A stretch of 64,000 bases of DNA from Hydrogenoanaerobacterium saccharovorans (lineage in GTDB: Bacteria; Bacillota; Clostridia; Oscillospirales; Ruminococcaceae). Made by a program: the position numbers and the translations under genes. Below the pieces are notes generated by a model, which saw only the letters and a list, made by a program, of their open reading frames with translations, ran no database searches and was not told the origin of the DNA. Every line of letters begins with the position of its first letter. Position 1 is the first letter of the stretch. Positions 53,083 to 61,772 of the stretch are shown piece by piece. The DNA lies in the NCBI RefSeq assembly GCF_003814745.1, contig NZ_RKRD01000001.1, positions 620,001-684,000 of the forward strand, in the 5' to 3' direction.

Positions 53083-53812
53083 TACAATGCTGAAAACAGA
53101 AATTAAATTATCGCTTCGTGGTATGGATATGCTGATTTTCGCTATTTGCATGCCAATTGTTGTGCTTGTGGCGCTTGGCATTATTTACGGCAATAAGCCT
53201 GCGTTTACCGGTGCCGGCTACACTTTTTTAGAGCAATCCTTTGGGGCGATCGCTACCATTTCTATCTGTGCAGGCGGTGTAATGGGGTTGCCCTTAGTGG
53301 TGTCGGATTATCGCAGCAAGCACATTCTAAAAAGATTGAAAGTTACCCCTGTAAAACCCACAATCATTTTACTGGTTCAGGTTACAATCTACGCACTGTA
53401 CGCGCTTGCATCGCTGCTCACCTTGTTTGCTGTTGCGGCTTTGTTTTTTAAATTTCGTATGCAAGGCAGCATTTTTCAGTTTATTCTCGGCTGGCTTTTG
53501 GTGATGGTTTCGATGTTTTCTATCGGTATGATGGTAGGTGGGATTGCCAAAAACTCAAAGACCGCAGGAATTGCCGCAAGTTTATTGTATTTCCCTATGC
53601 TGATATTTTCGGGTGCTACACTGCCGTACGAGGTAATGCCAACGGCTATGCAGAAAATTGTTGATATATTGCCGCTTACACAGGGGATAAAGATACTGAA
53701 ATCTTCTACGCTTGGCTTGCCTATGGATGATGTGATATTACCCATAATCATCATGACTGCAATTACAATTATTTGCTCATTTGTTGCGGTGCGGTTCTTT
53801 AAATGGGAATGA
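53069..53812 (+). CDS. ABC-2 type permease
   Basis: 247 residues with six transmembrane helices and the ABC-2 pattern (SKHILKRLKVTPV in the cytoplasmic coupling loop, FPMLIFSGATLPYEVMP near the end). GAGGAGGT lies upstream inside the ATPase gene. It forms an exporter with the preceding ATPase. Confidence 0.88.
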   Translation: MKTFNTMLKTEIKLSLRGMDMLIFAICMPIVVLVALGIIYGNKPAFTGAGYTFLEQSFGAIATISICAGGVMGLPLVVSDYRSKHILKRLKVTPVKPTIILLVQVTIYALYALASLLTLFAVAALFFKFRMQGSIFQFILGWLLVMVSMFSIGMMVGGIAKNSKTAGIAASLLYFPMLIFSGATLPYEVMPTAMQKIVDILPLTQGIKILKSSTLGLPMDDVILPIIIMTAITIICSFVAVRFFKWE

Positions 53813-53853
53813 GATGGTGCTCGCTTTAGAATTAACAAACCGCTTTTACTCGA

Positions 53854-54081
53854 TTATTCTAATTCGCTGTTTTTTATTTTATCAGCGACAGCTTTAATAA
53901 ATTCCTCGGCAGTAGGCACTTCTCCTTTATAAGAAAAACTTTCTTGCATCATCTGTTCATTGTCCGATTTATCGGTTTTTTTATACGCATAGTCAATTGC
54001 AGCCTGCATATCTCTTTTTACTTCTGCAACCGAAATACTATGTTTTTTAGCAATTTTACGGTAGATACTTCTCATGCTCAT
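53854..54081 (-). CDS. Small Spo0A C-terminal-like protein
   Basis: 75 residues; RSIYRKIAKKHSISVAEVKRDMQAAIDYAY resembles a short helical domain related to the C-terminal part of Spo0A and often found in clostridial accessory DNA. The C-terminal half (PTAEEFIKAVADKIK) is a second helical piece. AAGGTGA precedes the ATG. Function unknown. Confidence 0.6.
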   Translation of the reverse strand: MSMRSIYRKIAKKHSISVAEVKRDMQAAIDYAYKKTDKSDNEQMMQESFSYKGEVPTAEEFIKAVADKIKNSELE

Positions 54082-54132
54082 TGTGAATTCACCTTTTCTA
54101 TCTAATTGTTTTATATATTTATATCATTATAG

Positions 54133-54145
54133 ACGATTTAATCGT
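54133..54145. promoter_or_regulatory. Perfect 13-bp palindrome
   Basis: ACGATTTAATCGT in the gap between the divergent small gene and the XRE genes; a candidate operator for one of the XRE regulators. Confidence 0.4.
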
Positions 54146-54191
54146 ACAATTCAACAATAACAACTAATCTATTCGTCTATATCTGCACATA

Positions 54192-54212
54192 CTATCTATT
54201 AAAATTAGATAG
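54192..54212. promoter_or_regulatory. Inverted repeat before XRE gene 1
   Basis: CTATCTA and TAGATAG, 7 bases apart, ending at the ribosome-binding site of the first XRE gene. Possible autoregulatory operator or leader hairpin. Confidence 0.4.
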
Positions 54213-54222
54213 AGGTGAGCAT

Positions 54223-54531
54223 ATGAACGAAAAATTTATCCGTGATAGAATCAGTGAATTGCGTATTCAGAAAAATATATCCGAGAGAAGCATGAGCATT
54301 GATTTAGGGCATAGCCCGAGCTATATTCATAGTATTGTTTCAGGCAAAGCCTTGCCATCGATGACGGAGTTTCTTTATATCTGTGACTATTTTAACATTT
54401 CACCAAAGGAATTCTTTGACGAGGGAACGAGCAATCCCGCTATAATAAAAGAGGTAATTGATGATTTAAGCACATTGGATGAAAAGCAGATCACCAACAT
54501 TCACCAAATTATCAAAGGGCTAAAAAGATAA
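54223..54531 (+). CDS. XRE-family HTH regulator (1)
   Basis: 102 residues: a helix-turn-helix (SERSMSIDLGHSPSYIHSIVSGKALPSMTEFLYICDYF) and a short C-terminal tail (PKEFFDEGTSNPAIIKEVIDDLSTLDEKQ). GAGGTGA precedes the ATG. It has a near-duplicate 352 bases downstream. The recognition helices differ between the two copies while the tails are almost identical, so they may bind different DNA but share partners. Confidence 0.85.
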   Translation: MNEKFIRDRISELRIQKNISERSMSIDLGHSPSYIHSIVSGKALPSMTEFLYICDYFNISPKEFFDEGTSNPAIIKEVIDDLSTLDEKQITNIHQIIKGLKR

Positions 54532-54889
54532 AACAGACAACTTTCATGTATTGTATATAAGGCGGTGTTCACATATGTATGAGAAATATCTGTCTGAACG
54601 TATAGCAAAATTAAGAGCGATGAAAAAGGTTTCTGCTCGTGATATGAGTTTATCTATTGGACAAAATGAGAATTATATTAACCATATTGAAAACGGAAAA
54701 TCTATGCCCTCAATGCAGGTATTCTTTTATATCTGCGAATACTTTAACATTTCACCCAAGGAATTCTTTGACGAGGGAACGAGCAATCCGGCTTTAATAA
54801 AAGAGGTAATTGATGATTTAAGCACATTGGATGAAAAGCAGTTCACCAACATTCACGAAATCATCAAAGGGTTAAAAAAATAAAACAGG
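54381..54889 (+). repeat. Tandem duplication of the XRE 3' half
   Basis: Bases 54381-54537 recur at 54733-54889 with few changes (period 352), covering the last 50 codons of each XRE gene and the AAAACAG after the stop. A GGTGTTCACA segment also follows both copies. Confidence 0.8.
54575..54883 (+). CDS. XRE-family HTH regulator (2)
   Basis: 102 residues from the ATG at 54575 (GGCGG upstream; an in-frame TTG at 54551 lacks a site). HTH: SARDMSLSIGQNENYINHIENGKSMPSMQVFFYICEYF, then the same tail as copy 1. It ends about 100 bases before the serine recombinase gene's 3' end and is followed by the + strand terminator at 54950. Confidence 0.85.
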   Translation: MYEKYLSERIAKLRAMKKVSARDMSLSIGQNENYINHIENGKSMPSMQVFFYICEYFNISPKEFFDEGTSNPALIKEVIDDLSTLDEKQFTNIHEIIKGLKK

Positions 54890-54949
54890 CGGCTTTAGGT
54901 CGGTGTTCACAAGGACAATTTGTGAACCCACCTAAAATGGGGTGTATTA

Positions 54950-54977
54950 GGCAGACAGTTTCGGCTGTCTGCCTTTT
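54950..54977 (+). terminator. Terminator after the XRE genes
   Basis: GGCAGACAG/CTGTCTGCC stem with a TTTCGG loop and TTTT. It may sit just inside or outside the element boundary. Confidence 0.8.
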
Positions 54978-54984
54978 GCTATCC

Positions 54985-56688
54985 TTAAATTGCAGGCTGT
55001 AAGCCATAGTCCCATGCATAGAACTCGGTATCTCCGAACATTTCCTCTTGTGATTCAATGTCGAATTCTTTCTTCACGTCGTTTAGCATTCCAATATCAC
55101 GATAGTGAATCCAAACATCTTGCTTTGCAGTTCGTGAGTATTTCGTAGCCTTTTCTTCCACCACAATCTTAGAGATGAATGTATGCAGTATCTCTGGAGT
55201 AAGTTCCGAGAGATCTGTATATTTTTTTGCCTTTTCAATGAATCTGTCTACATTTGTCAGAGAATTTTTAAGCTTTCCCATTCTTTCTTCTGATTGTGGT
55301 ATGGTTTCACGCAAGCTTTTCTGCTCACTCATATACTGTTCAGACAGTGTTCTGTAATGCTCATCAGGAATTCTTCCAAGGACATTATCCTCATAAAGTC
55401 GTTTGAATAATGCTGTCAGTTCAAGGTCACGTTTTTTCATCACATCAATATCCTTTTGCAAGCGAGTAATTTCTTTTCTTGTTTCAGCAGTATTTTTTTC
55501 GTTAATGACCTGTGCGAACAAGGCTTCATCCTGTCTTGCAAAATGCGTTACTCTTTTTAACTCATCCAAGATGACTTTTTCAAGTTGGACTTCTCTGATA
55601 TAGTGGGATGTGCATTCTTCCTTACCAAATCGTTTATATTTGGAACACATAAAGTTGTTTTGACTTTCAGACATTGTATGAGCACGATGGAGCACCAGCG
55701 GAGAGCCACAGTCAGCACAGAATATCATTCCAGAATAGGGGTTAGGTTCGTCCATCTCTTTTCTTGAGCGCTTTTTACTTTTTCGAACATCATGAGCAAT
55801 ATCCCACAATTCTTGTTCAATAATGGCTTGGTGTGTATTTTCAAATCTCAGCCATTCATTTTCAGGGCGAATAATCTGCTTTTTGTTTTTATAGGAAGCT
55901 GTTGTGTGCTTCATGTTTACGGTATGTCCAAGATAGGTTTCATCGTTTAAGATGTTGACAATGCTATTATCTCTCCATCTGTAAGGTCTTGATGTATCCA
56001 AGTTTGTTAGTGTTGCACCCGTCATATTAAAGTAATGGTTGCTTGGATTTACAATCTGTTCTTCTGTCAACTGTCTTGCTATTTGACTGGGACCTCTGCC
56101 CTCAGAGCAGAGCTTAAAGATGTGCTTCACTACCTCTGCTGCATCCTCATCCACTACAAGCTTCTTTGGATTTTGTTCAGCTTTTTTGTAGCCATATGGT
56201 GGCCTTGTACCAACTCGCTCACCACGTTCAGCCTGTGCCTTTTTGACTGCTCGTATCTTTTTGCTACAATCCTTGGCATAAAAATCGTTGAAAAGATTTC
56301 GGAATGGAGTAAAATCATTGTCCCCATATAGGGTATCCACCGCATCATTGATTGCAATCAATCTTACATTGTAGTTTGGAAAGGTGTGTTCCATCAGCAT
56401 GCCGATTTGCAAATAATCTCTCCCAAGTCTACTCATATCCTTGATGGTCAGTGTTTCCACTTGACCTGTTTCAATGAGCTCCATAATTTCATTCCACGCC
56501 GGGCGGTTAAAGTTTGTTCCGCTATAACCGTCATCAAACAGGATTTTTGTATTTTCAAATCCCTTTTCTTCTGCATATTTTTGGAGCATCATTCGCTGAT
56601 TGCCAATGCTGTTGCTCTCGCCCTCACGCTCATCCTCCTGACTTAATCTTCCGTAAAGAATTGTATATTTTTTATCGTTTGCCTTCAT
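54985..56688 (-). CDS. Large serine recombinase
   Basis: 567 residues. Catalytic domain with Ser16 in YGRLSQEDE and the IKDMSRLGRDYLQIG motif; a recombinase domain (residues 165-290); a zinc ribbon (FCADCGSPL and CSKYKRFGKEECTSHY); and a coiled coil (380-480). It belongs to the TndX/TnpX type of clostridial integrases that insert and excise elements. GGAGG lies 8 bases before the ATG at 56688. Its position at the end of the element is typical. Confidence 0.92.
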   Translation of the reverse strand: MKANDKKYTILYGRLSQEDEREGESNSIGNQRMMLQKYAEEKGFENTKILFDDGYSGTNFNRPAWNEIMELIETGQVETLTIKDMSRLGRDYLQIGMLMEHTFPNYNVRLIAINDAVDTLYGDNDFTPFRNLFNDFYAKDCSKKIRAVKKAQAERGERVGTRPPYGYKKAEQNPKKLVVDEDAAEVVKHIFKLCSEGRGPSQIARQLTEEQIVNPSNHYFNMTGATLTNLDTSRPYRWRDNSIVNILNDETYLGHTVNMKHTTASYKNKKQIIRPENEWLRFENTHQAIIEQELWDIAHDVRKSKKRSRKEMDEPNPYSGMIFCADCGSPLVLHRAHTMSESQNNFMCSKYKRFGKEECTSHYIREVQLEKVILDELKRVTHFARQDEALFAQVINEKNTAETRKEITRLQKDIDVMKKRDLELTALFKRLYEDNVLGRIPDEHYRTLSEQYMSEQKSLRETIPQSEERMGKLKNSLTNVDRFIEKAKKYTDLSELTPEILHTFISKIVVEEKATKYSRTAKQDVWIHYRDIGMLNDVKKEFDIESQEEMFGDTEFYAWDYGLQPAI

Positions 56689-56770
56689 AAAAGTATCCTC
56701 CTTTTTTTGTGTGGCAAACTGAATACGGTACATTCAACATACCCTATTCAGTGCCACAAGTCTATTGAAA

Positions 56771-57064
56771 CTACTGATTTTTAAGAGATTTTTCACAATC
56801 ATTTTCTATAATTTGAAGCAGTTTCTTTGTTGGGGTAGATGTGGTTTTAATGGGAAATACAGAATGTACTCCAAATACTTTGCCGTCTACCTCCATAGCT
56901 CTTTCGATAATCAGTTGGTCATCATCGGCATAAACAAAGCTGTCATCAAAGGTTCGACGCATTTCCCCCTCACTGTCGCTTTGCCAAATAACATCGGTGG
57001 TTTCGTATGCTCCTAAAATTTTGGTTCTCAAATAGTGCTGTGCAATTTCTTTTTCATTTCTCAT
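56771..57064 (-). CDS. Unknown protein of the element
   Basis: 97 residues, not recognised. It is acidic in the middle (SDSEGEMRRTFDDSFVYADDD), with no signal peptide or membrane helix. AAAGGAG supports the start. It lies between relaxase and recombinase on the same strand, 17 bases after the relaxase stop, so it may be co-transcribed with the mobilization genes. Confidence 0.65.
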   Translation of the reverse strand: MRNEKEIAQHYLRTKILGAYETTDVIWQSDSEGEMRRTFDDSFVYADDDQLIIERAMEVDGKVFGVHSVFPIKTTSTPTKKLLQIIENDCEKSLKNQ

Positions 57065-57081
57065 ATTGTTAATCTCCTTTT

Positions 57082-58104
57082 CTACATCATTGTCATCTCA
57101 AAATCTTGTTCTTGATCGCTTTGAATTTTGTAACCTGCCGCAAGCTTTTTAAGATTTTCACGTTGCTTTTGTTTTCTGTCCGTCCAAGTTTTTAGGGTAA
57201 TTGGTGGTGGGGTATCACCAACGTTTTCAAGGTTTTTGCCCAGTGAAATTACATCTTTCGCAAGTCCATAGTGTGCTTGCATTTCGCCCAACCATCCCTC
57301 CGGTGGCTCATAGGTAAGTGGTTTGAATCCTGTTTCTTGTCTGAAAATAAACAGCTTTTCTAAATTTTCTTTGAGGTAGGTGTCATCGTGTAGCTTGTTA
57401 TCACGGCACTTGTAACCCTCTGGAGTGGTGTATGTGATATATTTTCTTGTGTCACTCCAGTTGACTTCGTAGCCCTCATATTCCATATTGTGAATGAAAC
57501 TTTCCCTATCGGTAGAGTACAAAAGGGCATCTTCAATGGCGGCAATGAGTTGCAATTTCCAACTTTGACAACGCTCGGCTGCACGATATTCTCGCTGCTT
57601 GATGGCTTGTCCTCGTTTTAATTTTTGGTAAGGATCTAATACCATCAGCCCATGTGCCATACAAATTTGGTCATTCACCATTCGTTGCTCCATTAAAACA
57701 TCGTGATTTTGATGTAGTTTTTTGCCTGTTTTGAAACTGACAGAGTTCACCACGATGTGATTGTGTGGGTGCTTAGTGTTGCAGTGGGTGGCAACCATAA
57801 CCTCGAAATCAGGGAACAATTTTTGTGCAAACTCCAAACCAATCTGATGAACCTCCAAGGGAGTGACATCATCTTCCTCGGGGAACGACTGAACAAATTG
57901 ATAGAACTGTCTGCCATCATCTTTCTTGTACTGCTGTTTGGTGAGGCACATTTCTGCAAAGCCACTGTAATAATTACAGTTTATTCCTGTGCGAAGTGGC
58001 ATGTCGTTGTAATAAACCTTGTTACTATCAGAGATATAATTGAGAACCCCAGCCATTGCGCCCTTGGTTTGCTTCTTGTTTTTGACTGCACTAAACACTG
58101 CCAT
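57082..58104 (-). CDS. Relaxase/mobilization nuclease
   Basis: 340 residues. It nicks one strand at oriT and pilots it into the recipient. The three-histidine metal motif is in ATHCNTKHPHNHIVVNS (near residue 110), and an N-terminal tyrosine-containing region (VLNYISDSNKVYYND) would carry the active site. Its start overlaps the MobC gene by 14 bases. No transfer machinery is adjacent, so transfer would need a helper conjugative element. Confidence 0.88.
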   Translation of the reverse strand: MAVFSAVKNKKQTKGAMAGVLNYISDSNKVYYNDMPLRTGINCNYYSGFAEMCLTKQQYKKDDGRQFYQFVQSFPEEDDVTPLEVHQIGLEFAQKLFPDFEVMVATHCNTKHPHNHIVVNSVSFKTGKKLHQNHDVLMEQRMVNDQICMAHGLMVLDPYQKLKRGQAIKQREYRAAERCQSWKLQLIAAIEDALLYSTDRESFIHNMEYEGYEVNWSDTRKYITYTTPEGYKCRDNKLHDDTYLKENLEKLFIFRQETGFKPLTYEPPEGWLGEMQAHYGLAKDVISLGKNLENVGDTPPPITLKTWTDRKQKQRENLKKLAAGYKIQSDQEQDFEMTMM

Positions 58105-58420
58105 CGCTGTCCACCACCTTTGTAAGTTCGTTAATTTTCCAATAGATTGCAGTTAGACTTTCCTCGGTTTCATCAAGTTTAACTGTGTTAATCACACCTT
58201 GGTGGCTGAGCATTGTTAGCTGATTGAGGTTGTTTCCAATCTTTTTTAGCTGACTTACTATTTCGGGAAGTCCATCTATAATGATGACTTCTTTGCCTAA
58301 TGCTGACTGTGTGATATATTTGGTAACGGTCATTTTAGCTTTTTTAGCCTTAGCCTGTATCTCTTTCAAGTCCTTGCTGGATATTCTAAATGCGTAATTC
58401 TTATCTTTTATTTGTTTCAT
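58091..58420 (-). CDS. mobC: MobC-like relaxosome protein
   Basis: 109 residues. An N-terminal ribbon-helix-helix-like region (NYAFRISSKDLKEIQAKAKKAKMTVTKYITQSALG) and a helical C-terminal part (LKKIGNNLNQLTMLSHQG) as in MobC proteins, which help the relaxase open oriT. GGAGG six bases before the ATG at 58420 supports the start. Overlaps the relaxase gene. Confidence 0.85.
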   Translation of the reverse strand: MKQIKDKNYAFRISSKDLKEIQAKAKKAKMTVTKYITQSALGKEVIIIDGLPEIVSQLKKIGNNLNQLTMLSHQGVINTVKLDETEESLTAIYWKINELTKVVDSDGSV

Positions 58421-58479
58421 TAAATTCCTCCGTTTCACATTGATATGTCGTTTCTTAGTTCTAAAGGGGTGCGGGTCTC

Positions 58480-58600
58480 CCGCCGAGCAGTGGCCGCTGT
58501 ATAGGCGGACGCTATGCTCGCCCTACCCTAAAAGGGTAGGATTTCGTAACCGAAAGTTCCACTGCTAACCTGAAATTGGTATAAATTAAAAGTTGTTGTC
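58480..58600. other. Likely oriT region
   Basis: Between the mobC and repA-like genes, in the usual place for oriT. It holds CCTACCC/GGGTAGG (58522-58540) with a 5-base loop, a broader imperfect inverted repeat around GCCGAGCAGTGG and ATGCTCGCC, and a GC-rich start unlike its neighbours. The nick site was not identified. Confidence 0.5.
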
Positions 58601-58640
58601 AACGGTGGCTAAATTTGCGTTTTATTTGTATGGGTGGGCA

Positions 58641-59741
58641 TTATGCCACTCCATCGTCATTCTCGGCACAAAGGGGCGAACAGGTGGCAACAGTGGCGAG
58701 ATTACTCTCTGCTGACGGGAGCTGACACGTAGACGGGAGATTTTGAGGGGAGTTTTCATCCGTCATCGTGTCATTGGGAATATAACTGAGAGAAAACTCT
58801 CGCCTTTCAAAGGTTCGGTTTTCAGAATAGGTAATGTTGTTTTCAGTCAAATAACTCATATGCTTAATGATTTTCTTTTTCAGTGCAGATGGGTTGCACT
58901 CCAGTTTTAAACTTTCTGCAAGCTCCGTTGCCGTACCAGTGAAAGTGCCAACTGATTTTATAAAGCCAGAAAGAATAATAATCACCTCGTCAACATTTTT
59001 CTGTTCTACTTCAATTGGTTCTCGTAGTTCCCAAACAAAAGTATTTTTATTAAATTCCAAAAACAATTCTCTCCCCTCAATATCTCTGCCGGTACAAATA
59101 AGCTTTGCTGTATTTTCAGTTCGTTTGTCCTTTTGCAAAACAAAATTTGTATCAGCACCGCCGGCAATTCCACTGGTGCCGGAAATCATATTGAGTGGAT
59201 CGCTGTCACACGTTTTTCTAAGGTGGTGCACCAAAACAATCGCAATCTTATTTTTATCAGCAATTTGTTTTAGTGCGTTGATGTCATCGTAGTCGGCGGC
59301 GTAGGGATTTATATTTGCTGATGTATTGCTGCGAACTTTTTGCAAAGTATCAATTACTATTAATCCAGTTTCAGAATGTTCCTTGATGAAGTTTTCAATT
59401 TGAATTTCTAAACCATTACCAATAGTGTCGCTCATAATTGCAAAGTGTAAATTAGATGGTGCATCATCTGTAATTTCAAACAGCCTGTTTTGAATTCTTG
59501 CAAAGCTATCTTCAAGGCAAAGATATAAAACTTCGCTTTTGTGAGTTTCAAACTCCCAAACATTTTCACCTTTTGCAACTTGCAGACAAATCCAAAGTGA
59601 TAACCAACTCTTGCCGATTTTTGGTGAACCTGCTAAGATGTGCAGTCCTTGCGGTATCAGACCATCTACAATAAATTTCAGTTGTTCAAGCGGTGTGGTC
59701 ATTAAAGTTTCGGCATCCATAGTTTCAAGTTTGTTTTTCAT
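58641..59741 (-). CDS. RepA-like RecA-fold ATPase
   Basis: 366 residues. Walker A GSPKIGKSW near residue 38, Walker B GLIVIDTLQ, and VLVHHLRKT as in hexameric RepA-type helicases (AAA_25). It may support replication of the excised element. The frame is open upstream to 59876 over an Arg-rich stretch, but AAGGAG 7 bases before the ATG at 59741 shows the real start. Confidence 0.82.
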   Translation of the reverse strand: MKNKLETMDAETLMTTPLEQLKFIVDGLIPQGLHILAGSPKIGKSWLSLWICLQVAKGENVWEFETHKSEVLYLCLEDSFARIQNRLFEITDDAPSNLHFAIMSDTIGNGLEIQIENFIKEHSETGLIVIDTLQKVRSNTSANINPYAADYDDINALKQIADKNKIAIVLVHHLRKTCDSDPLNMISGTSGIAGGADTNFVLQKDKRTENTAKLICTGRDIEGRELFLEFNKNTFVWELREPIEVEQKNVDEVIIILSGFIKSVGTFTGTATELAESLKLECNPSALKKKIIKHMSYLTENNITYSENRTFERREFSLSYIPNDTMTDENSPQNLPSTCQLPSAESNLATVATCSPLCAENDDGVA

Positions 59742-59899
59742 TTGCATACTCCTTTTTTGATTTTCAGTTGTTGTCGTTCTACCTAAAGCAGTTCCTGACC
59801 GAGGTTCTCTCCGCCGTTTCCGTCGCTCGCTCTTTCGAGGTCGTGGCAACCGTATCACCTTTAGACGATCATTCAATTTTCAAGATACGAAGTTACTGA

Positions 59900-59928
59900 T
59901 TGATATTCTCAAATATATCTGATACAAT
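59900..59928 (+). promoter_or_regulatory. Promoter of the zinc-ribbon protein gene
   Basis: TTGATA at 59900-59905, a 17-bp spacer, and TACAAT at 59923-59928. The segment ATCTGATACAA overlapping the -10 recurs near 60004. Confidence 0.65.
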
Positions 59929-60028
59929 AATGGTAACAGATTTTAAAAACTTTTCAATAGCTTTTGGGGCTGTATCGCAAGGTCAGGTACATCTCAAAAA
60001 TTCATCTGATACAAAGGAAGAGGAAGAT

Positions 60029-61141
60029 ATGATTGAGGAAATAAAAGGAACAAACGAAAAAGTGAATACATTACAGGAATTCACCTTGATGTTTTGGCAA
60101 AACCAAATATTGATAGATGAGAGTAAAATTCCTTTGGGGCAGTGTACAACTGATATTCTCAATTTAAGCGATGACTATTTAGTTGAAATGAATACCTGTC
60201 GCAATGCTCTTGTTGGCGGAATGCAGACTTTGTTTAATCCAAACATAAAAAAAGACCTTGCAACCGTTACTGAAATACAGGACAAGTTAAACAAGGTTTT
60301 AGATTTGGCGATTGCCTTACCGCCGTTTTACTATTTAATTGATAAGGGGTTTGGGCACTCCATGCTCATTGATATTTTTAATAGTCAGCCGCAAGGGTTC
60401 GTTGCAATGACAGACAGAAACACACATCAAGGTGAGGTTTTTCATCACTTTATTTTCAAGCTGATTTCTATTATTGATGAAACTATTGCTTTCAAAAAAT
60501 ATATTTCAGTGATGCTTGATTTGTATTTTGAGAAACTAAATAAACGCAACGAGGAGCATTATGCTGTTGGAGTTTACAGCTTTTTTACAGACACGAAACT
60601 TTTAAATGAAATTCGTATGACTATGCCACCCATGCCAACTTTTGATTTTACACAGACAAGAGAAGTCGGAATTGAGTATGCTCCCATGCGTAATCCCGAA
60701 AATGAAAAAGAATATTTGATTGCTGAACGCATTGTATTTAAAAGCATGGGTACATTTTTTCACATGGATTTTTTTCGAGCACTAATGAAAGGTCATTGTC
60801 CACGCAGATGCCACAACTGTGGCAAATACTTTCTGTTGCTGTCGGGACATAACACTTGCTATTGTTCCAATATCGCACCTAACCAAAAGAACATGGGTGA
60901 CACAAAAACCTGCCGTGATATTGGTGCTCATATTAAAGAAACACAGAAAAAAGAAAAGCGTACCCCTGCTCAGCAAGAGTACGACAAGGTTTATAATAGG
61001 CTCAAGACACGCAAAAATCGTGGCAAGCTAACTGTTGATGAATGGAACACAAAAGTTTCCGAGGCTGTTGAGCTCATGGAGAAGAACAAAAATGGTGAGC
61101 TTTCGGATTTTGAGTATATGGAAATGATGAAGAAGTTTTAA
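60029..61141 (+). CDS. Unknown zinc-ribbon protein (DUF6076-like)
   Basis: 370 residues from the ATG at 60029 (GGAAGAGG upstream). The N-terminal 280 residues are helical with no recognised motif. Residues 285-320 hold a CPRRCHNCGKYFLLLSGHNTCYCS cysteine cluster likely binding zinc, followed by a charged tail (KKEKRTPAQQEYDKVYNRLKTRKNRGK) resembling integrase-associated or phage proteins. I place it tentatively with DUF6076. It is divergent from the repA-like gene and ends in a strong terminator. Function unknown. Confidence 0.65.
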   Translation: MIEEIKGTNEKVNTLQEFTLMFWQNQILIDESKIPLGQCTTDILNLSDDYLVEMNTCRNALVGGMQTLFNPNIKKDLATVTEIQDKLNKVLDLAIALPPFYYLIDKGFGHSMLIDIFNSQPQGFVAMTDRNTHQGEVFHHFIFKLISIIDETIAFKKYISVMLDLYFEKLNKRNEEHYAVGVYSFFTDTKLLNEIRMTMPPMPTFDFTQTREVGIEYAPMRNPENEKEYLIAERIVFKSMGTFFHMDFFRALMKGHCPRRCHNCGKYFLLLSGHNTCYCSNIAPNQKNMGDTKTCRDIGAHIKETQKKEKRTPAQQEYDKVYNRLKTRKNRGKLTVDEWNTKVSEAVELMEKNKNGELSDFEYMEMMKKF

Positions 61142-61180
61142 GATATTTACGACCCTCCATTTGAGTTATCAACAACGACA

Positions 61181-61207
61181 AGGGCTGTCCAATTCGGACA
61201 GCCCTTT
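61181..61207. terminator. Bidirectional terminator
   Basis: AGGGCTGTCC/GGACAGCCCT with an AATTC loop between convergent genes. Confidence 0.88.
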
Positions 61208-61235
61208 CTATATCATGTAACAATTCGTTATCTCA

Positions 61236-61772
61236 TTAATCCATAGTGCCAACCATTTTATTGATGTCGCCGTCGCTTTGACCCATAATTCCAATCTTGT
61301 TGCCGTTCTCAAACATATCTTCTACGAAGATACATTCGTTTTCACCCATATCGTCTATCCAACCGAAGCCTAAAAAGTAGCTTTGCTTTTGACCGTCCAC
61401 TATACGAGTGTCACCCATTTTGGGAGTTGGTGGCTCTTTAGGTGTTGGTGTAGTTGGCTTTGTAGCCGCTTGTATTGGTGTGGTTGGAGTATTGGTCGGT
61501 TCAATATTTTCTGTTGGCTGTGGTGTGGAGCTTTCTTCAGTTGGTGGTTCAATAATTTCCTCAATTTGGGTACTGATTTGTTGGGGTTCGTCACTTGCAA
61601 GTGACGGTGTTTCTATTGTTGGTGCATACGCCTTATCCATCTCTATAGTCTCCGACACAGGGCGATTGTGGGGCGGGCTTGGTAGTGCTTGTGGCTCTGC
61701 ATGATAAGCGTTTATCATCAGAGAAAGAATTGCAAGTGTGGTTGCTGTCAATGCTATTTTAGTTTTCTTCAT
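61236..61772 (-). CDS. Unknown secreted Pro/Thr-rich protein
   Basis: 178 residues. A signal-peptide-like N terminus (KKTKIALTATTLAILSLMINAYHA), a Pro/Thr/Glu-rich linker of about 90 residues, and a small C-terminal domain (MGDTRIVDGQKQSYFLGFGWIDDMG). Proteins of this layout are common in clostridial mobile elements (possibly DUF6550). AGGAGG 9 bases before the ATG at 61772. It overlaps the gene upstream by 14 bases. Confidence 0.7.
   Translation of the reverse strand: MKKTKIALTATTLAILSLMINAYHAEPQALPSPPHNRPVSETIEMDKAYAPTIETPSLASDEPQQISTQIEEIIEPPTEESSTPQPTENIEPTNTPTTPIQAATKPTTPTPKEPPTPKMGDTRIVDGQKQSYFLGFGWIDDMGENECIFVEDMFENGNKIGIMGQSDGDINKMVGTMD

Noticed and set aside
59742..59876. Arg-rich N-terminal extension of the RepA-like protein
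   Set aside because: A good AAGGAG site precedes the internal ATG at 59741, and the upstream codons have the look of untranslated sequence.
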